Of a stretch of DNA of 18,417 nt, positions 7,512-14,459 are shown in pieces (positions within the stretch are counted from its first letter, which is position 1; each line of letters opens with the position of its first letter). This DNA comes from Halorhodospira sp. GTDB lineage: Bacteria; Pseudomonadota; Gammaproteobacteria; Nitrococcales; Halorhodospiraceae. The stretch lies in the NCBI GenBank assembly GCA_007121755.1, contig SKJZ01000278.1, forward strand, positions 1 to 18,417. Reading direction: 5' to 3'. A program made the translations under genes and the position numbers. The notes beneath the pieces were generated by a model that worked only from the letters and a program-made list of their open reading frames with translations, had not been told where the DNA came from and made no database searches.

Positions 7512-8128
7512 TCGGCCGGCTGCGCGGGAACATTATCGACAAGCACCCCCCTACCATCTTGCTGGAAGCTGGCGGGGTCGGCTACGAAGTCGATGTACCC
7601 CTCTCCGCTCTGGAGGCGCTCCCCGGAATAGGCGACGAGGCAGTGTTGCACACCCACCTCAGCATCCGTGAGGACGGCCAGACGCTGTTCGGCTTCCTCG
7701 AACGCTCTGAACGGGATCTCTTCCGGGTCTTGATTCGGGTCTCCGGAGTCGGCCCGCGGCTCGCCCTGGCGCTACTCTCCGGCCTGAACGGCGCCGAACT
7801 GCGGCGCTGCGTCCACGAAGAGGACACCACGACTATGACCCGCATCCCGGGCGTCGGACGCAAGACCGCCCAGCGCCTTATCGTCGAGCTGCGCGACCGG
7901 CTGGAGGGTTTGCTGCCCGCCGCCCCCTCCGGCACGGCGGGGGCGGTCCACACCGCCGCCGGGGCGCCGTTGAACGAGGCCATCGAGGCCTTGACCGCCT
8001 TGGGCTACAAACCGCAGGAGGCGGCCCGCATGGCCCGTGCGGTGGGTGGCGAAGGCCTCGCCAGCGAGACCATCATTCGCCGCGCCCTGCAGCAGGCCAT
8101 TCCCCAGCGGCCGCCGGCAAACGGGTAG
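7508..8128 (+). CDS. ruvA: Holliday junction branch migration protein RuvA
   Basis: Tetrameric junction-binding subunit that loads RuvB onto Holliday junctions. The 206-aa protein shows the N-terminal OB fold (MIGRLRG start), two helix-hairpin-helix motifs (VSGVGPRLALALL and IPGVGRKTAQRLIVEL), a flexible Gly/Ala/Pro linker, and the C-terminal domain III (EAIEALTALGYKPQEA) that contacts RuvB. Length is close to E. coli RuvA (203). The start overlaps the ruvC stop by 4 nt and has GGAGG within the end of ruvC. ruvB begins 3 nt after its stop. Confidence 0.97.
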   Translation: MIGRLRGNIIDKHPPTILLEAGGVGYEVDVPLSALEALPGIGDEAVLHTHLSIREDGQTLFGFLERSERDLFRVLIRVSGVGPRLALALLSGLNGAELRRCVHEEDTTTMTRIPGVGRKTAQRLIVELRDRLEGLLPAAPSGTAGAVHTAAGAPLNEAIEALTALGYKPQEAARMARAVGGEGLASETIIRRALQQAIPQRPPANG

Positions 8129-8131
8129 CCC

Positions 8132-9166
8132 ATGAACGGGGAAGAGACCCGAAGGACGATCGACGCCAACCCCGACGGCGAGGATCGCGCCGCCGACCGG
8201 GCGTTACGCCCCCGCACGCTGGCCGAATACATCGGTCAACAGGCGGTACGCGAGCAGATGGAGATCTTCATCGGCGCCGCCCAAGGGCGGAGAGAGGCGC
8301 TCGACCACGTCCTGCTCTTCGGCCCGCCGGGGCTGGGCAAGACCACCCTGGCGCACATCATCGCCGAGGAGATGGGGGCACACCTGCGCCAAACCTCCGG
8401 ACCGGTATTGGACCGGCCGGGGGATCTAGCCGCCATCCTGACCAATCTCGAACCGGGGGACGTCCTCTTCATCGACGAGATCCACCGCCTCTCGCCGGTG
8501 GTCGAAGAGGTCCTCTACCCCGCCATGGAAGACTTTCGCATCGACATCATCATCGGCGAAGGTCCGGCCGCCCGCGCCATCAAACTCGACCTGCCGCCGT
8601 TCACGCTGGTGGGCGCCACCACCCGCGCCGGCCTGCTGACCTCGCCGTTGCGGGCCCGCTTCGGGATCGTTCAGCGCCTGGCCTACTACCCGCTGCCGGA
8701 ACTGGCTGAGATCGTGAAGCGCTCCTGCCACCGCCTCGGCATCACTGCCGACCCGGGCGGCACCGAAGAGATCGCCCAGCGCGCGCGGGGAACTCCCCGC
8801 GTCGCCAACCGTCTACTCCGGCGAGTCCGCGACTACGCGGAGGTGCGTGCCGACGGCCGCATCACCGCGGAAGTCGCCGCGGAGGCGATGGAACTGCTGA
8901 ATGTGGACCGCCACGGCTTCGACGAACAGGACCGCCGGTTGCTGGAAGCCGTCGTCCACAAGTTCGGCGGCGGACCGGTGGGATTGGACAACCTCGCGGC
9001 GGCGGTGGCGGAAGAGCGCGGCACCTTGGAAGAAGTGGTGGAGCCCTACCTGATTCAAGAGGGGTACCTGATGCGCACCCCCCGGGGCCGCGTGGCCACC
9101 GCTCACACCTACGCCCTGCTCGGCCTCCCGCAAGCGGGACCGGATCTGTTCGACGGAGAGCCGTGA
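8132..9166 (+). CDS. ruvB: Holliday junction branch migration helicase RuvB
   Basis: AAA+ ATPase motor that pumps DNA through the RuvA-bound junction. The 344-aa protein has Walker A GPPGLGKTT (64-72, Lys70), Walker B FIDEIH (Asp115, Glu116), the sensor-1 segment GATTRAGLLTSPLRARFG, and the C-terminal winged-helix domain ending in the RTPRGRVAT-type signature that contacts DNA. It is the last gene of the yebC-ruvCAB operon. A further coding gene, ybgC, usually follows in gammaproteobacteria but is absent here; tolQ begins 130 bp later with its own promoter. Confidence 0.97.
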   Translation: MNGEETRRTIDANPDGEDRAADRALRPRTLAEYIGQQAVREQMEIFIGAAQGRREALDHVLLFGPPGLGKTTLAHIIAEEMGAHLRQTSGPVLDRPGDLAAILTNLEPGDVLFIDEIHRLSPVVEEVLYPAMEDFRIDIIIGEGPAARAIKLDLPPFTLVGATTRAGLLTSPLRARFGIVQRLAYYPLPELAEIVKRSCHRLGITADPGGTEEIAQRARGTPRVANRLLRRVRDYAEVRADGRITAEVAAEAMELLNVDRHGFDEQDRRLLEAVVHKFGGGPVGLDNLAAAVAEERGTLEEVVEPYLIQEGYLMRTPRGRVATAHTYALLGLPQAGPDLFDGEP

Positions 9167-9189
9167 ACCAAGAGGCTGGAGTGGGCACC

Positions 9190-9300
9190 ATGACGACCGT
9201 CACACGGCGCCTTGCCGCCATCGCCGCGGACCGATACATTGTGCCGGGGCGACCGCCAGAGGGGGGCGGGCGCCGGAACCGAACCATGGTCTTGCGATGA
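9190..9300 (+). CDS. Possible 36-codon leader ORF overlapping tolQ start
   Basis: An ATG at 9190 with GGAG (9178-9181) 8 nt upstream opens a 36-codon frame whose TGA overlaps the tolQ ATG as ATGA. The peptide is basic, has no recognisable domain, and does not resemble the thioesterase YbgC that usually sits here. tolQ itself has a poor ribosome-binding site, so coupling from this frame could matter for transcripts coming from ruvB. Against a real gene: a good promoter lies inside it (9212-9240), and transcripts from there would lack its start codon, leaving only an in-frame ATG at 9286 and four codons. It may be chance. Confidence 0.2.
   Translation: MTTVTRRLAAIAADRYIVPGRPPEGGGRRNRTMVLR
9212..9240 (+). 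promoter_or_regulatory. Promoter of the tolQRAB-pal-cpoB operon
   Basis: TTGCCG (-35, 9212-9217), an exact 17-bp spacer and TACATT (-10, 9235-9240), each matching 4 of 6 consensus bases. This predicts a start near 9247 and a leader of about 50 nt before tolQ. Its position, separating the ruv operon from tol-pal, supports it. Confidence 0.55.
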
Positions 9301-9989
9301 CTGCCGACGTATCGATTACCCGACTCGTACTGGACGCCAGCTTTCTGGTCCAGTTCGTCATGCTGCTGCTGGTGGCAGCTTCCGTGTCCTCCTGGGCGCT
9401 GATTCTGCTCAAGCGCAACATCCTCAAGAGCGCGGAAGAGAGCGCTGTAACCTTCGAAGACGAATTTTGGGCCGGCGGCAACTTGGCCGAGATCTACCGC
9501 GACGTATCCCACGCCGAACGTGACGGCGGCGGCATGGAGCGTATCTTCCGCGCCGGCTTCCAGGAGTTCTCCCGCATGCGCAAGCAGACCGGGGCTCCGC
9601 CAGCGGCGGTCGTGGAGGCGGCCCACCGGGCGATGCGGGTCTCTTTGACCCGTGAACTCGACGGCGCCGAGCAGCACTTGCCCTTCCTCGCCACCGTCGG
9701 CTCGGTAAGCCCCTACATCGGACTGTTCGGCACCGTGTGGGGCATCATGAATGCCTTCCGGGCGTTGGCCGATCAACACCAGGCGACCCTGGCCACTGTG
9801 GCGCCCGGCATCGCCGAAGCGCTGATCGCGACGGCGCTGGGTCTCTTCGCCGCCATACCGGCGGTAGTGGCGTACAACCACTACAACAACCGGGTGGAGC
9901 GCCTGAGCAGCCGCTACGAGACCTTTGTCGAGGAGTTCATCAGCATCCTCGAACGCCACACTCACACCGCCGCCACGGCATCGAGGTAG
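9297..9989 (+). CDS. tolQ: Tol-Pal system motor protein TolQ
   Basis: Inner-membrane proton-channel subunit; TolQ with TolR energises TolA for outer-membrane constriction during division and for envelope integrity. The 230-aa protein has three membrane segments: near residues 13-35 (FLVQFVMLLLVAASVSSWAL), SPYIGLFGTVWGIMNAF, and EALIATALGLFAAIPAVVAYN. The last two form the MotA/ExbB-type channel with conserved Thr residues. FEDEFWAGGNLAEIY matches the TolQ rather than the ExbB or MotA pattern. The ATG overlaps the TGA of a short upstream ORF and has no good Shine-Dalgarno site. tolR follows after 8 nt. Confidence 0.96.
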   Translation: MTADVSITRLVLDASFLVQFVMLLLVAASVSSWALILLKRNILKSAEESAVTFEDEFWAGGNLAEIYRDVSHAERDGGGMERIFRAGFQEFSRMRKQTGAPPAAVVEAAHRAMRVSLTRELDGAEQHLPFLATVGSVSPYIGLFGTVWGIMNAFRALADQHQATLATVAPGIAEALIATALGLFAAIPAVVAYNHYNNRVERLSSRYETFVEEFISILERHTHTAATASR

Positions 9990-9997
9990 CCACGGTC

Positions 9998-10447
9998 ATG
10001 GCCCGGGTCACGCCCACCGGTGCCCGCCGTGCACGCCGCCGGCCGATGTCGGAGATCAACGTCGTCCCGTATATCGACGTCATGCTGGTGCTACTGGTGA
10101 TCTTCATGGTCACCGCCCCCCTGCTCTACCACGGTGTCGACCTGGAGCTGCCGGAGGTAGCCAGCCGCCCGCTGGACGAGGACGAGCGGGAACCGCTCAT
10201 CGTGAGCCTCGACGCCGAGGGGCGTACCTACCTCAATATGGGGGAGGATCCGGACCTTCCGTTGGAGGGAACAGCCCTGCTGGACACGGTACGCTCCATT
10301 ATCGAGGAGCACCCTCAGCGCCGGGTGCTTATTCGCGGAGACGAGGCGGTGCCTTACGGCCGCGTTGTCGACGTCATGGCCTCCCTGCAGAGGGCCGGCG
10401 TCCCCAAGGTGGGCCTGATGAGCCGGCCGCCCGACGCAGGAGGTTGA
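9998..10447 (+). CDS. tolR: Tol-Pal system protein TolR
   Basis: Inner-membrane stator partner of TolQ in the proton-driven Tol motor. The 149-aa protein has a basic N-terminus, one membrane segment (YIDVMLVLLVIFMVTAPLL, about 25-43) holding the essential membrane Asp27, then a periplasmic ExbD/TolR domain including VLIRGDEAVPYGRVVDVM. The frame is open far upstream through tolQ, but the ATG at 9998, with GAGGT 10 nt upstream, gives the normal family length and lies 8 nt after the tolQ stop. It is 10 nt ahead of tolA. Confidence 0.95.
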   Translation: MARVTPTGARRARRRPMSEINVVPYIDVMLVLLVIFMVTAPLLYHGVDLELPEVASRPLDEDEREPLIVSLDAEGRTYLNMGEDPDLPLEGTALLDTVRSIIEEHPQRRVLIRGDEAVPYGRVVDVMASLQRAGVPKVGLMSRPPDAGG

Positions 10448-10457
10448 CGGGGCGGCG

Positions 10458-11273
10458 ATGGAGGAACCTCACAAGTCTCCGGCTCGCTTTGTGGCCTACT
10501 CGGTGGTCGGCCATGTGGTAGTGTTCGGCTTGGTGACAGTGAACCTCTCTCTGGGACCGAGAACGATCGGCCATGCGCAGCCGCTTGACGGCCCGATCAT
10601 CGAAGCGACGGTGGTTGACGAGCGAATGGTGGAGGCCGAGCTGGAGAGACGGCGGCGAATCGAGGAGGAATTCGAGGAGCCGGAGCCAGAGCCAGAGCCA
10701 GAGCCAGAGCCGGAACCAGAGCCAGAGCCGGAGCCAGAGCCGGAGCCGGAGCCAGAGCTGGAACCAGAGCCAGAGCCGGAACCAGAGCCAGAATTGGAGA
10801 GGCAACGGGAACGGGAAGCCGCTGAGGCCCGGGAGCGGGAGCGCGCCGCCGAGCGGGAACGTTTACGGCAACAGGCCTTGGAAGAGATGCGCCGCATCGA
10901 GGAAGAGGAGCGCCGGCGCGCGCTGGAGGCCGAACGCCAGCGCCTGGAGGAGGAGCGTCTTCAAGCCGCGGAGGAGCGCCGTTTGGCCGGCCTGGAAGAC
11001 CGGTATCTCACGGCCATACAGAGTGCGGTGAGGGGGGCGTGGCGGCGGCCCGGCGGGCTACCGGACGGGCTGCAGGCGGTGGTCAGGGTCACCTTCTCGC
11101 GTACCGGCGACGTGCGCCATGTTGAGATCGTCAGCGGCAGCGGCAATGCCGCGTTCGACCGTTCCGTCGAACAGGCCGTGCTTCGCGCATCGCCGGTGCC
11201 GTTCCCCGACGAACCGGCCCTGCAACAGAGAATGCAGACCATTCGATTCCGTTTCGATCCAGACGGGAGCTGA
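10458..11273 (+). CDS. tolA: Tol-Pal system protein TolA with Glu-Pro repeat
   Basis: Links the TolQR motor in the inner membrane to TolB and Pal at the outer membrane. The 271-aa protein has an N-terminal anchor (about 11-31) with Ser15 and His19 in the S-x3-H arrangement needed for TolQ coupling. The periplasmic arm has two parts: residues 74-113 are an unbroken Glu-Pro repeat, and about 114-180 are a charged Glu/Arg coiled-coil-like stretch. The C-terminal TonB/TolA-like domain follows (RYLTAIQSAVRGAW to the end). E. coli TolA is about 420 aa with a long Ala/Lys-rich helix; here the arm is shorter and partly a stiff acidic Glu-Pro rod. AGGAGG overlaps the end of tolR. Confidence 0.94.
   Translation: MEEPHKSPARFVAYSVVGHVVVFGLVTVNLSLGPRTIGHAQPLDGPIIEATVVDERMVEAELERRRRIEEEFEEPEPEPEPEPEPEPEPEPEPEPEPEPELEPEPEPEPEPELERQREREAAEARERERAAERERLRQQALEEMRRIEEEERRRALEAERQRLEEERLQAAEERRLAGLEDRYLTAIQSAVRGAWRRPGGLPDGLQAVVRVTFSRTGDVRHVEIVSGSGNAAFDRSVEQAVLRASPVPFPDEPALQQRMQTIRFRFDPDGS
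10677..10796 (+). repeat. Hexanucleotide GAGCCR tandem repeat in tolA
   Basis: Twenty hexamer units of GAGCCA/GAGCCG type encode 13 Glu-Pro, one Glu-Leu, 5 Glu-Pro and one Glu-Leu. The unit is six bases, so copy-number changes keep the frame and only alter the length of the TolA arm. Mixed CCA/CCG and GAG/GAA codons show the array is not freshly expanded. Confidence 0.95.
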
Positions 11274-11282
11274 GCCGACGTG

Positions 11283-12587
11283 ATGGAGACTTTGACCAAG
11301 CGCTGGATGCCCACACTGGTGGCCACTTTGCTACTGGCCGCCGGCGCGGTCCGCGCCGACGACGTGATCATCGACATCATCGGCGGCGTGGAGGGCGCCG
11401 TGCCCTTAGCCGTGGTTCCATTCAAGAGCGATAGCGAGTCCGAACGGCTCGGCGTCGACGTGGCGGGGATCATCGGCGCCAACCTGGCCCGCAGCGGCCG
11501 CTTCGATGTCTTGCCCCGCGAGGAGATTATCACCACCCCGGACCGGCTGGAGGCGGTACGCTTTTCGCGTTGGCGCGCCCTGGGCGTCGATCACCTGGTG
11601 GTCGGCGACATGCGCAGCATCGGCGGCGGCAGGTTCGAAGTCCGCTACGAATTGCTCGACGTCTATCAGGGGCGGCGGGTCGACGGCCGCCGGTACCGGG
11701 CCGACGAGCGCCACGTCCGGGTTCTCGCCCACACCATCACCGACGCCGTCTTTGAAGAACTGACCGGCATCCCCGGCGCTTTCAGCACCCGCATCGCGTA
11801 CGTGGCTGTGGAGGGAGACGACGACAGCCGCAGCTACCGGTTGGTAGTGGCCGATTCTGACGGCCACCGTCCCCAGACCATTCTGACCTCACAGGAACCG
11901 CTGATCTCACCGGCCTGGTCTCCCGGCCGCGACCGGTTAGCCTACGTCTCGTTCGAGGGACGGCGCTCGGAGGTCTTTGTCCAGGCGGTTGCCACCGGCG
12001 AGCGGCAGCGCGTAGCCAGTTTTCAGGGCATCAACAGCGCCCCCGCCTGGTCTCCGGACGGCTCCCGCCTGGCGGTGACCCTCTCCCGCGGCGGCTCGGC
12101 CAATATCTACATCATCGACCTGGAGAGCGGCGTCGTGGACAGGCTCACCGACCACTGGGCGATCGATACCGAGGCGGCGTGGAGCCCCGACGGGCGCTGG
12201 ATCTATTTCACCTCCGACCGCGGCGGGCAACCTCAGATCTACCGGGTTTCACCGGACGGCGGACGGCCCGAACGGGTCACCTATGACGGCCGTTATAACG
12301 CCCGCCCGTCCATATCTCCCGACGGCGAGTATATGGCGATGGTCCACGGAAGGGACGGCAGGTACTATATCGCCGTAATGGATATGGAGACGGAGCATAT
12401 TCGGACGATCACTCAAGGCCCGTACGACGAATCGCCGAGCTTCGCGCCGAATGGAACGATGATCATCTACACCGCCGGCGGCGCCGCCGACTCGAGGCTC
12501 AAGACCGCTTCACTGCATGGCGGGGCTATAGCCCCCATCCGGGGCGGCGAGGAGGACGAGGTGCAGGTACGGGAGCCGGCTTGGTAG
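11283..12587 (+). CDS. tolB: Tol-Pal system periplasmic protein TolB
   Basis: Periplasmic protein that shuttles between TolA and Pal and controls how much Pal is free to hold peptidoglycan. The 434-aa precursor has a signal peptide (KRWMPTLVATLLLAAGAVRA) cleaved before Asp-Asp, an N-terminal alpha/beta domain (PLAVVPFKSDSESERLGVDV onwards), and a six-bladed beta-propeller visible as repeated AWSPDG/SPDG blades (for example SAPAWSPDGSRLAVTLS and EAAWSPDGRWIYFTSDR). A GTG at 11280 is in the same frame; I use the ATG at 11283. It follows tolA by 9 nt and precedes pal by 38 nt. Confidence 0.96.
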   Translation: METLTKRWMPTLVATLLLAAGAVRADDVIIDIIGGVEGAVPLAVVPFKSDSESERLGVDVAGIIGANLARSGRFDVLPREEIITTPDRLEAVRFSRWRALGVDHLVVGDMRSIGGGRFEVRYELLDVYQGRRVDGRRYRADERHVRVLAHTITDAVFEELTGIPGAFSTRIAYVAVEGDDDSRSYRLVVADSDGHRPQTILTSQEPLISPAWSPGRDRLAYVSFEGRRSEVFVQAVATGERQRVASFQGINSAPAWSPDGSRLAVTLSRGGSANIYIIDLESGVVDRLTDHWAIDTEAAWSPDGRWIYFTSDRGGQPQIYRVSPDGGRPERVTYDGRYNARPSISPDGEYMAMVHGRDGRYYIAVMDMETEHIRTITQGPYDESPSFAPNGTMIIYTAGGAADSRLKTASLHGGAIAPIRGGEEDEVQVREPAW

Positions 12588-12625
12588 CACCCCCGATTGA
12601 ACGACTGGAAACGGAGTGGACTTTG

Positions 12626-13231
12626 ATGGTGAACGATAGAAACTGGGTTTTGGGCCGTCTCGGCGGTGGTTTGGTGGTTGCCGGCACGCTGGTTCTGGCC
12701 GCATGCGCCCCCACGGAGGTCGTAGAGGATGTGGAGGCCGAACCGGTGGCGGTGGAGGAACATGAACCCGACGCCAGGGAGGTTACCGAACGCGATCCTG
12801 CGGAAGTCGAAGCGCGGCGCCTACGCGAAGAGGCGGAAGCGCGGGGACTCGACCCCGATGACCCCCTAGACGCCGCGATCCTGGCCGATCCGGACAGCCT
12901 GCTCGACACCCGCCGCGTCCACTTCGCCTTCGACTCCAGCGAGATCCGGGACGAGGACATGCCCATCCTGGAGGCCCATGCGGATTTTCTGGCCGAGCAC
13001 CGGAGCCGGCGCATGATTATTGAGGGGCACACCGATGAACGTGGCTCCCGCGAGTACAACCTGGCCCTCGGAGAGCGCCGGGCCGAAGCCATCAAGCGTA
13101 TACTGATGGCCAACGGCGTCAACGGCCGGCAGTTGGAAGTGGTCAGCTACGGTGAAGAGAACCCGCTGGTCTCGGCGTCGAATGAAGAGGCTTGGGCTCA
13201 GAACCGCCGAGGGGAGTTGATCTACCAGTAA
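12626..13231 (+). CDS. pal: Peptidoglycan-associated lipoprotein Pal
   Basis: Outer-membrane lipoprotein that binds peptidoglycan and is moved by Tol to the division site. The 201-aa precursor has a lipobox LAAC with Cys27 as the lipidation site. A very acidic linker (about 28-90, dense in Glu/Asp) follows, then an OmpA-C domain with VHFAFDSSEI, GHTDERGS (134-141) and NLALGERRA, the meso-diaminopimelate binding motifs. The ATG at 12626 with GGAG 9 nt upstream gives a proper signal peptide; an earlier in-frame GTG at 12581 would overlap the tolB end. The linker is longer and more acidic than in E. coli Pal (173 aa). Its stop overlaps the cpoB start as TAATG. Confidence 0.96.
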   Translation: MVNDRNWVLGRLGGGLVVAGTLVLAACAPTEVVEDVEAEPVAVEEHEPDAREVTERDPAEVEARRLREEAEARGLDPDDPLDAAILADPDSLLDTRRVHFAFDSSEIRDEDMPILEAHADFLAEHRSRRMIIEGHTDERGSREYNLALGERRAEAIKRILMANGVNGRQLEVVSYGEENPLVSASNEEAWAQNRRGELIYQ

Positions 13232-14028
13232 TGGGGCTTTCAGTCATGCATATCGGCATCACTGCCCGGATCCGCCTCTCCAGAGCGATTGCGGCGGCGC
13301 TGGCGGCTGGCCTGTTGGCCACGGCGCCGGCCGCCGCCGTCGATCTGGAAGACCGTCTCGATCGCCTGGAGGAACTACTGGAAGGCCGCGGACTGGCCGA
13401 GCTGGTCCGCGACATTGAGCGGCTCAAACGCGAGAATCAAGAGCTGCGGGGCGAGGTGGAACAGCTCACCCGCCAGGTCCGCATTCTGGAGGACCGCCAG
13501 CGGAGCCACTACGCCGACTTGGACGACCGCCTCCAGGGCATTGAGGCCGCGCCGCCCGTTCCCGAGCAGGAGGTCGTTGAGGAGGATGAGCCGGCGGAAC
13601 CGGACCGGGTCGCGATCCCCGAGTTGACCCCGTCGGGCGAGGAAGCCAACGAGGCCGAGCGCTACCGTACGGCCTTCGCGCGTCTCGGTGACGGCTTATA
13701 CGAGGATGCTCGCGAGGAGTTCCAGAGACTGATCGACGACTTCCCGGACGGGGCTTACGCGGCCAACGCGCGTTATTGGATCGCGGAGAGCTACTATGCG
13801 GACCGTGAGTTCGAGTCGGCCGGGGAGCACTTCCAGATGGTCCTCGACGACCACCCGGAGAGCGACAAAGTCGCCGACGCCATGCTGAAGCTTGGCTTTG
13901 TGGCGTTCGAAGAGGGGGACATCGAACAAGCGAGCGCCCACTTGGAGAAGGTCCGGGAAGAGCATCCGGACACGACCGCCGCCAGCTTGGCGCAACAGAG
14001 GCTATCGGAAATCCGGCGCCTGCAGTAG
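13231..14028 (+). CDS. cpoB: Cell division coordinator CpoB (YbgF)
   Basis: Periplasmic TPR protein that links Tol-Pal constriction with PBP1B-driven septal peptidoglycan synthesis in E. coli. The 265-aa precursor has a signal peptide (RAIAAALAAGLLATAPAAA) cleaved before VDLEDRL, then an N-terminal trimerising coiled coil (LEDRLDRLEELL through ILEDRQRSHYADLDDRL), an acidic Pro/Glu linker, and three TPR units at the C-terminus (YRTAFARLGDGLYEDAREEF, YWIAESYYADREFESAGEHF, LGFVAFEEGDIEQASAHLEK). I chose the ATG at 13231, overlapping the pal stop; an ATG at 13246 is also possible. It is the last gene of the tol-pal operon. Confidence 0.95.
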   Translation: MGLSVMHIGITARIRLSRAIAAALAAGLLATAPAAAVDLEDRLDRLEELLEGRGLAELVRDIERLKRENQELRGEVEQLTRQVRILEDRQRSHYADLDDRLQGIEAAPPVPEQEVVEEDEPAEPDRVAIPELTPSGEEANEAERYRTAFARLGDGLYEDAREEFQRLIDDFPDGAYAANARYWIAESYYADREFESAGEHFQMVLDDHPESDKVADAMLKLGFVAFEEGDIEQASAHLEKVREEHPDTTAASLAQQRLSEIRRLQ

Positions 14029-14031
14029 AAT
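14026..14031 (+). promoter_or_regulatory. Possible -10 box for tRNA-Lys at the cpoB stop
   Basis: TAGAAT, 5 of 6 matches to the -10 consensus, begins on the TAG stop codon of cpoB and is followed by a GC-rich discriminator (GCCCCGC) typical of stable-RNA promoters. No good -35 box is visible at 16-18 bp, so this is tentative. Only 25 bp separate cpoB and the tRNA, so read-through from tol-pal is the alternative. Confidence 0.3.
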
Positions 14032-14053
14032 TCACGCCCCGCACGAAGACCCC

Positions 14054-14129
14054 GGGCCGTTAGCTCAGTTGGTAGAGCATCGGACTTTTAATCCGCTGGT
14101 CGTAGGTTCGAATCCTACACGGCCCACCA
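14054..14129 (+). tRNA. tRNA-Lys (anticodon UUU)
   Basis: Complete 76-nt cloverleaf: acceptor GGGCCGT pairs with ACGGCCC, D-stem GCTC/GAGC, anticodon stem closing loop CTTTTAA with anticodon TTT at 14087-14089, T-arm GTAGG-TTCGAAT-CCTAC, and an encoded CCA end. It reads lysine codons AAA/AAG. The anticodon stem has an apparent U-C mismatch at its outermost pair (14080 with 14096). It closely resembles E. coli tRNA-Lys in the D- and T-arms. Confidence 0.98.
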
Positions 14130-14135
14130 TAAAAT

Positions 14136-14205
14136 CCGGTGGTTGCATCAACAGCCGGCGAGGGAGCCGGCGTCCGCGGCACCGAGCGGACCACCGGTTT
14201 CTTAT
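14136..14205 (+). terminator. Rho-independent terminator after tRNA-Lys
   Basis: CCGGTGGT (14136-14143) pairs with ACCACCGG (14190-14197), followed directly by TTTCTTAT. The enclosed 46 nt fold further, with GCCGGC/GCCGGC and CCGC/GCGG stems. It would end the tol-pal/tRNA transcript. Confidence 0.7.
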
Positions 14206-14225
14206 AGCCCTTCCCCCCTTTTCTT

Positions 14226-14255
14226 TTAGCAATCCCGCCCACATCTCAGTACAAA
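14226..14255 (+). promoter_or_regulatory. Weak candidate promoter for hsp20-lon
   Basis: TTAGCA (14226-14231), an 18-bp spacer and TACAAA (14250-14255), each matching 4 of 6 sigma-70 consensus bases, lie in a locally AT-richer stretch between the terminator and the inverted repeat. No sigma-32 heat-shock boxes are evident. If used, the mRNA leader would contain the whole copy-2 hairpin. Confidence 0.25.
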
Positions 14256-14296
14256 CAACCACGAGTCCGTTCGGGAAGAGCGGGTGATGTCCGTTG

Positions 14297-14436
14297 CTAA
14301 GCTTTCGGAGGGTATTGCCGGGGTGTAGTACCCGCCGGGCTCACCGGACGCGCCCTTCGGGTTCCCTGCGATGCTCGGCGCGTCCGGAGGCCGCCCGGCG
14401 GGTACTACACCCCGGCAATACCCTCCGAAAGCTTAG
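14297..14436. repeat. Perfect large inverted repeat (copy 2) before hsp20
   Basis: Bases 14297-14340 are the exact reverse complement of 14393-14436 (44 bp, no mismatch). Inside, CCGGACGCGCC (14344-14354) pairs perfectly with GGCGCGTCCGG (14377-14387) around a 22-nt loop. The loop side carries the 24-mer shared with copy 0 (89-112) and a 13-mer that is the reverse complement of 6039-6051 in copy 1. The right arm ends 14 nt before the hsp20 Shine-Dalgarno site. No T-run follows. The rest of the 14206-14296 gap holds no gene. Confidence 0.97.
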
Positions 14437-14459
14437 TGTTACGCGTAGTGGGAGTAGGC

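Noticed and set aside
8862..9965. 367-codon antisense frame across ruvB and tolQ
   Set aside because: Shadow of two conserved genes and of the tolQ promoter; no ribosome-binding site or domain supports it.
10677..10796. Possible CRISPR-like or intergenic tandem repeat
   Set aside because: The repeat has a 6-bp unit without spacers, lies in frame inside tolA and encodes Glu-Pro.
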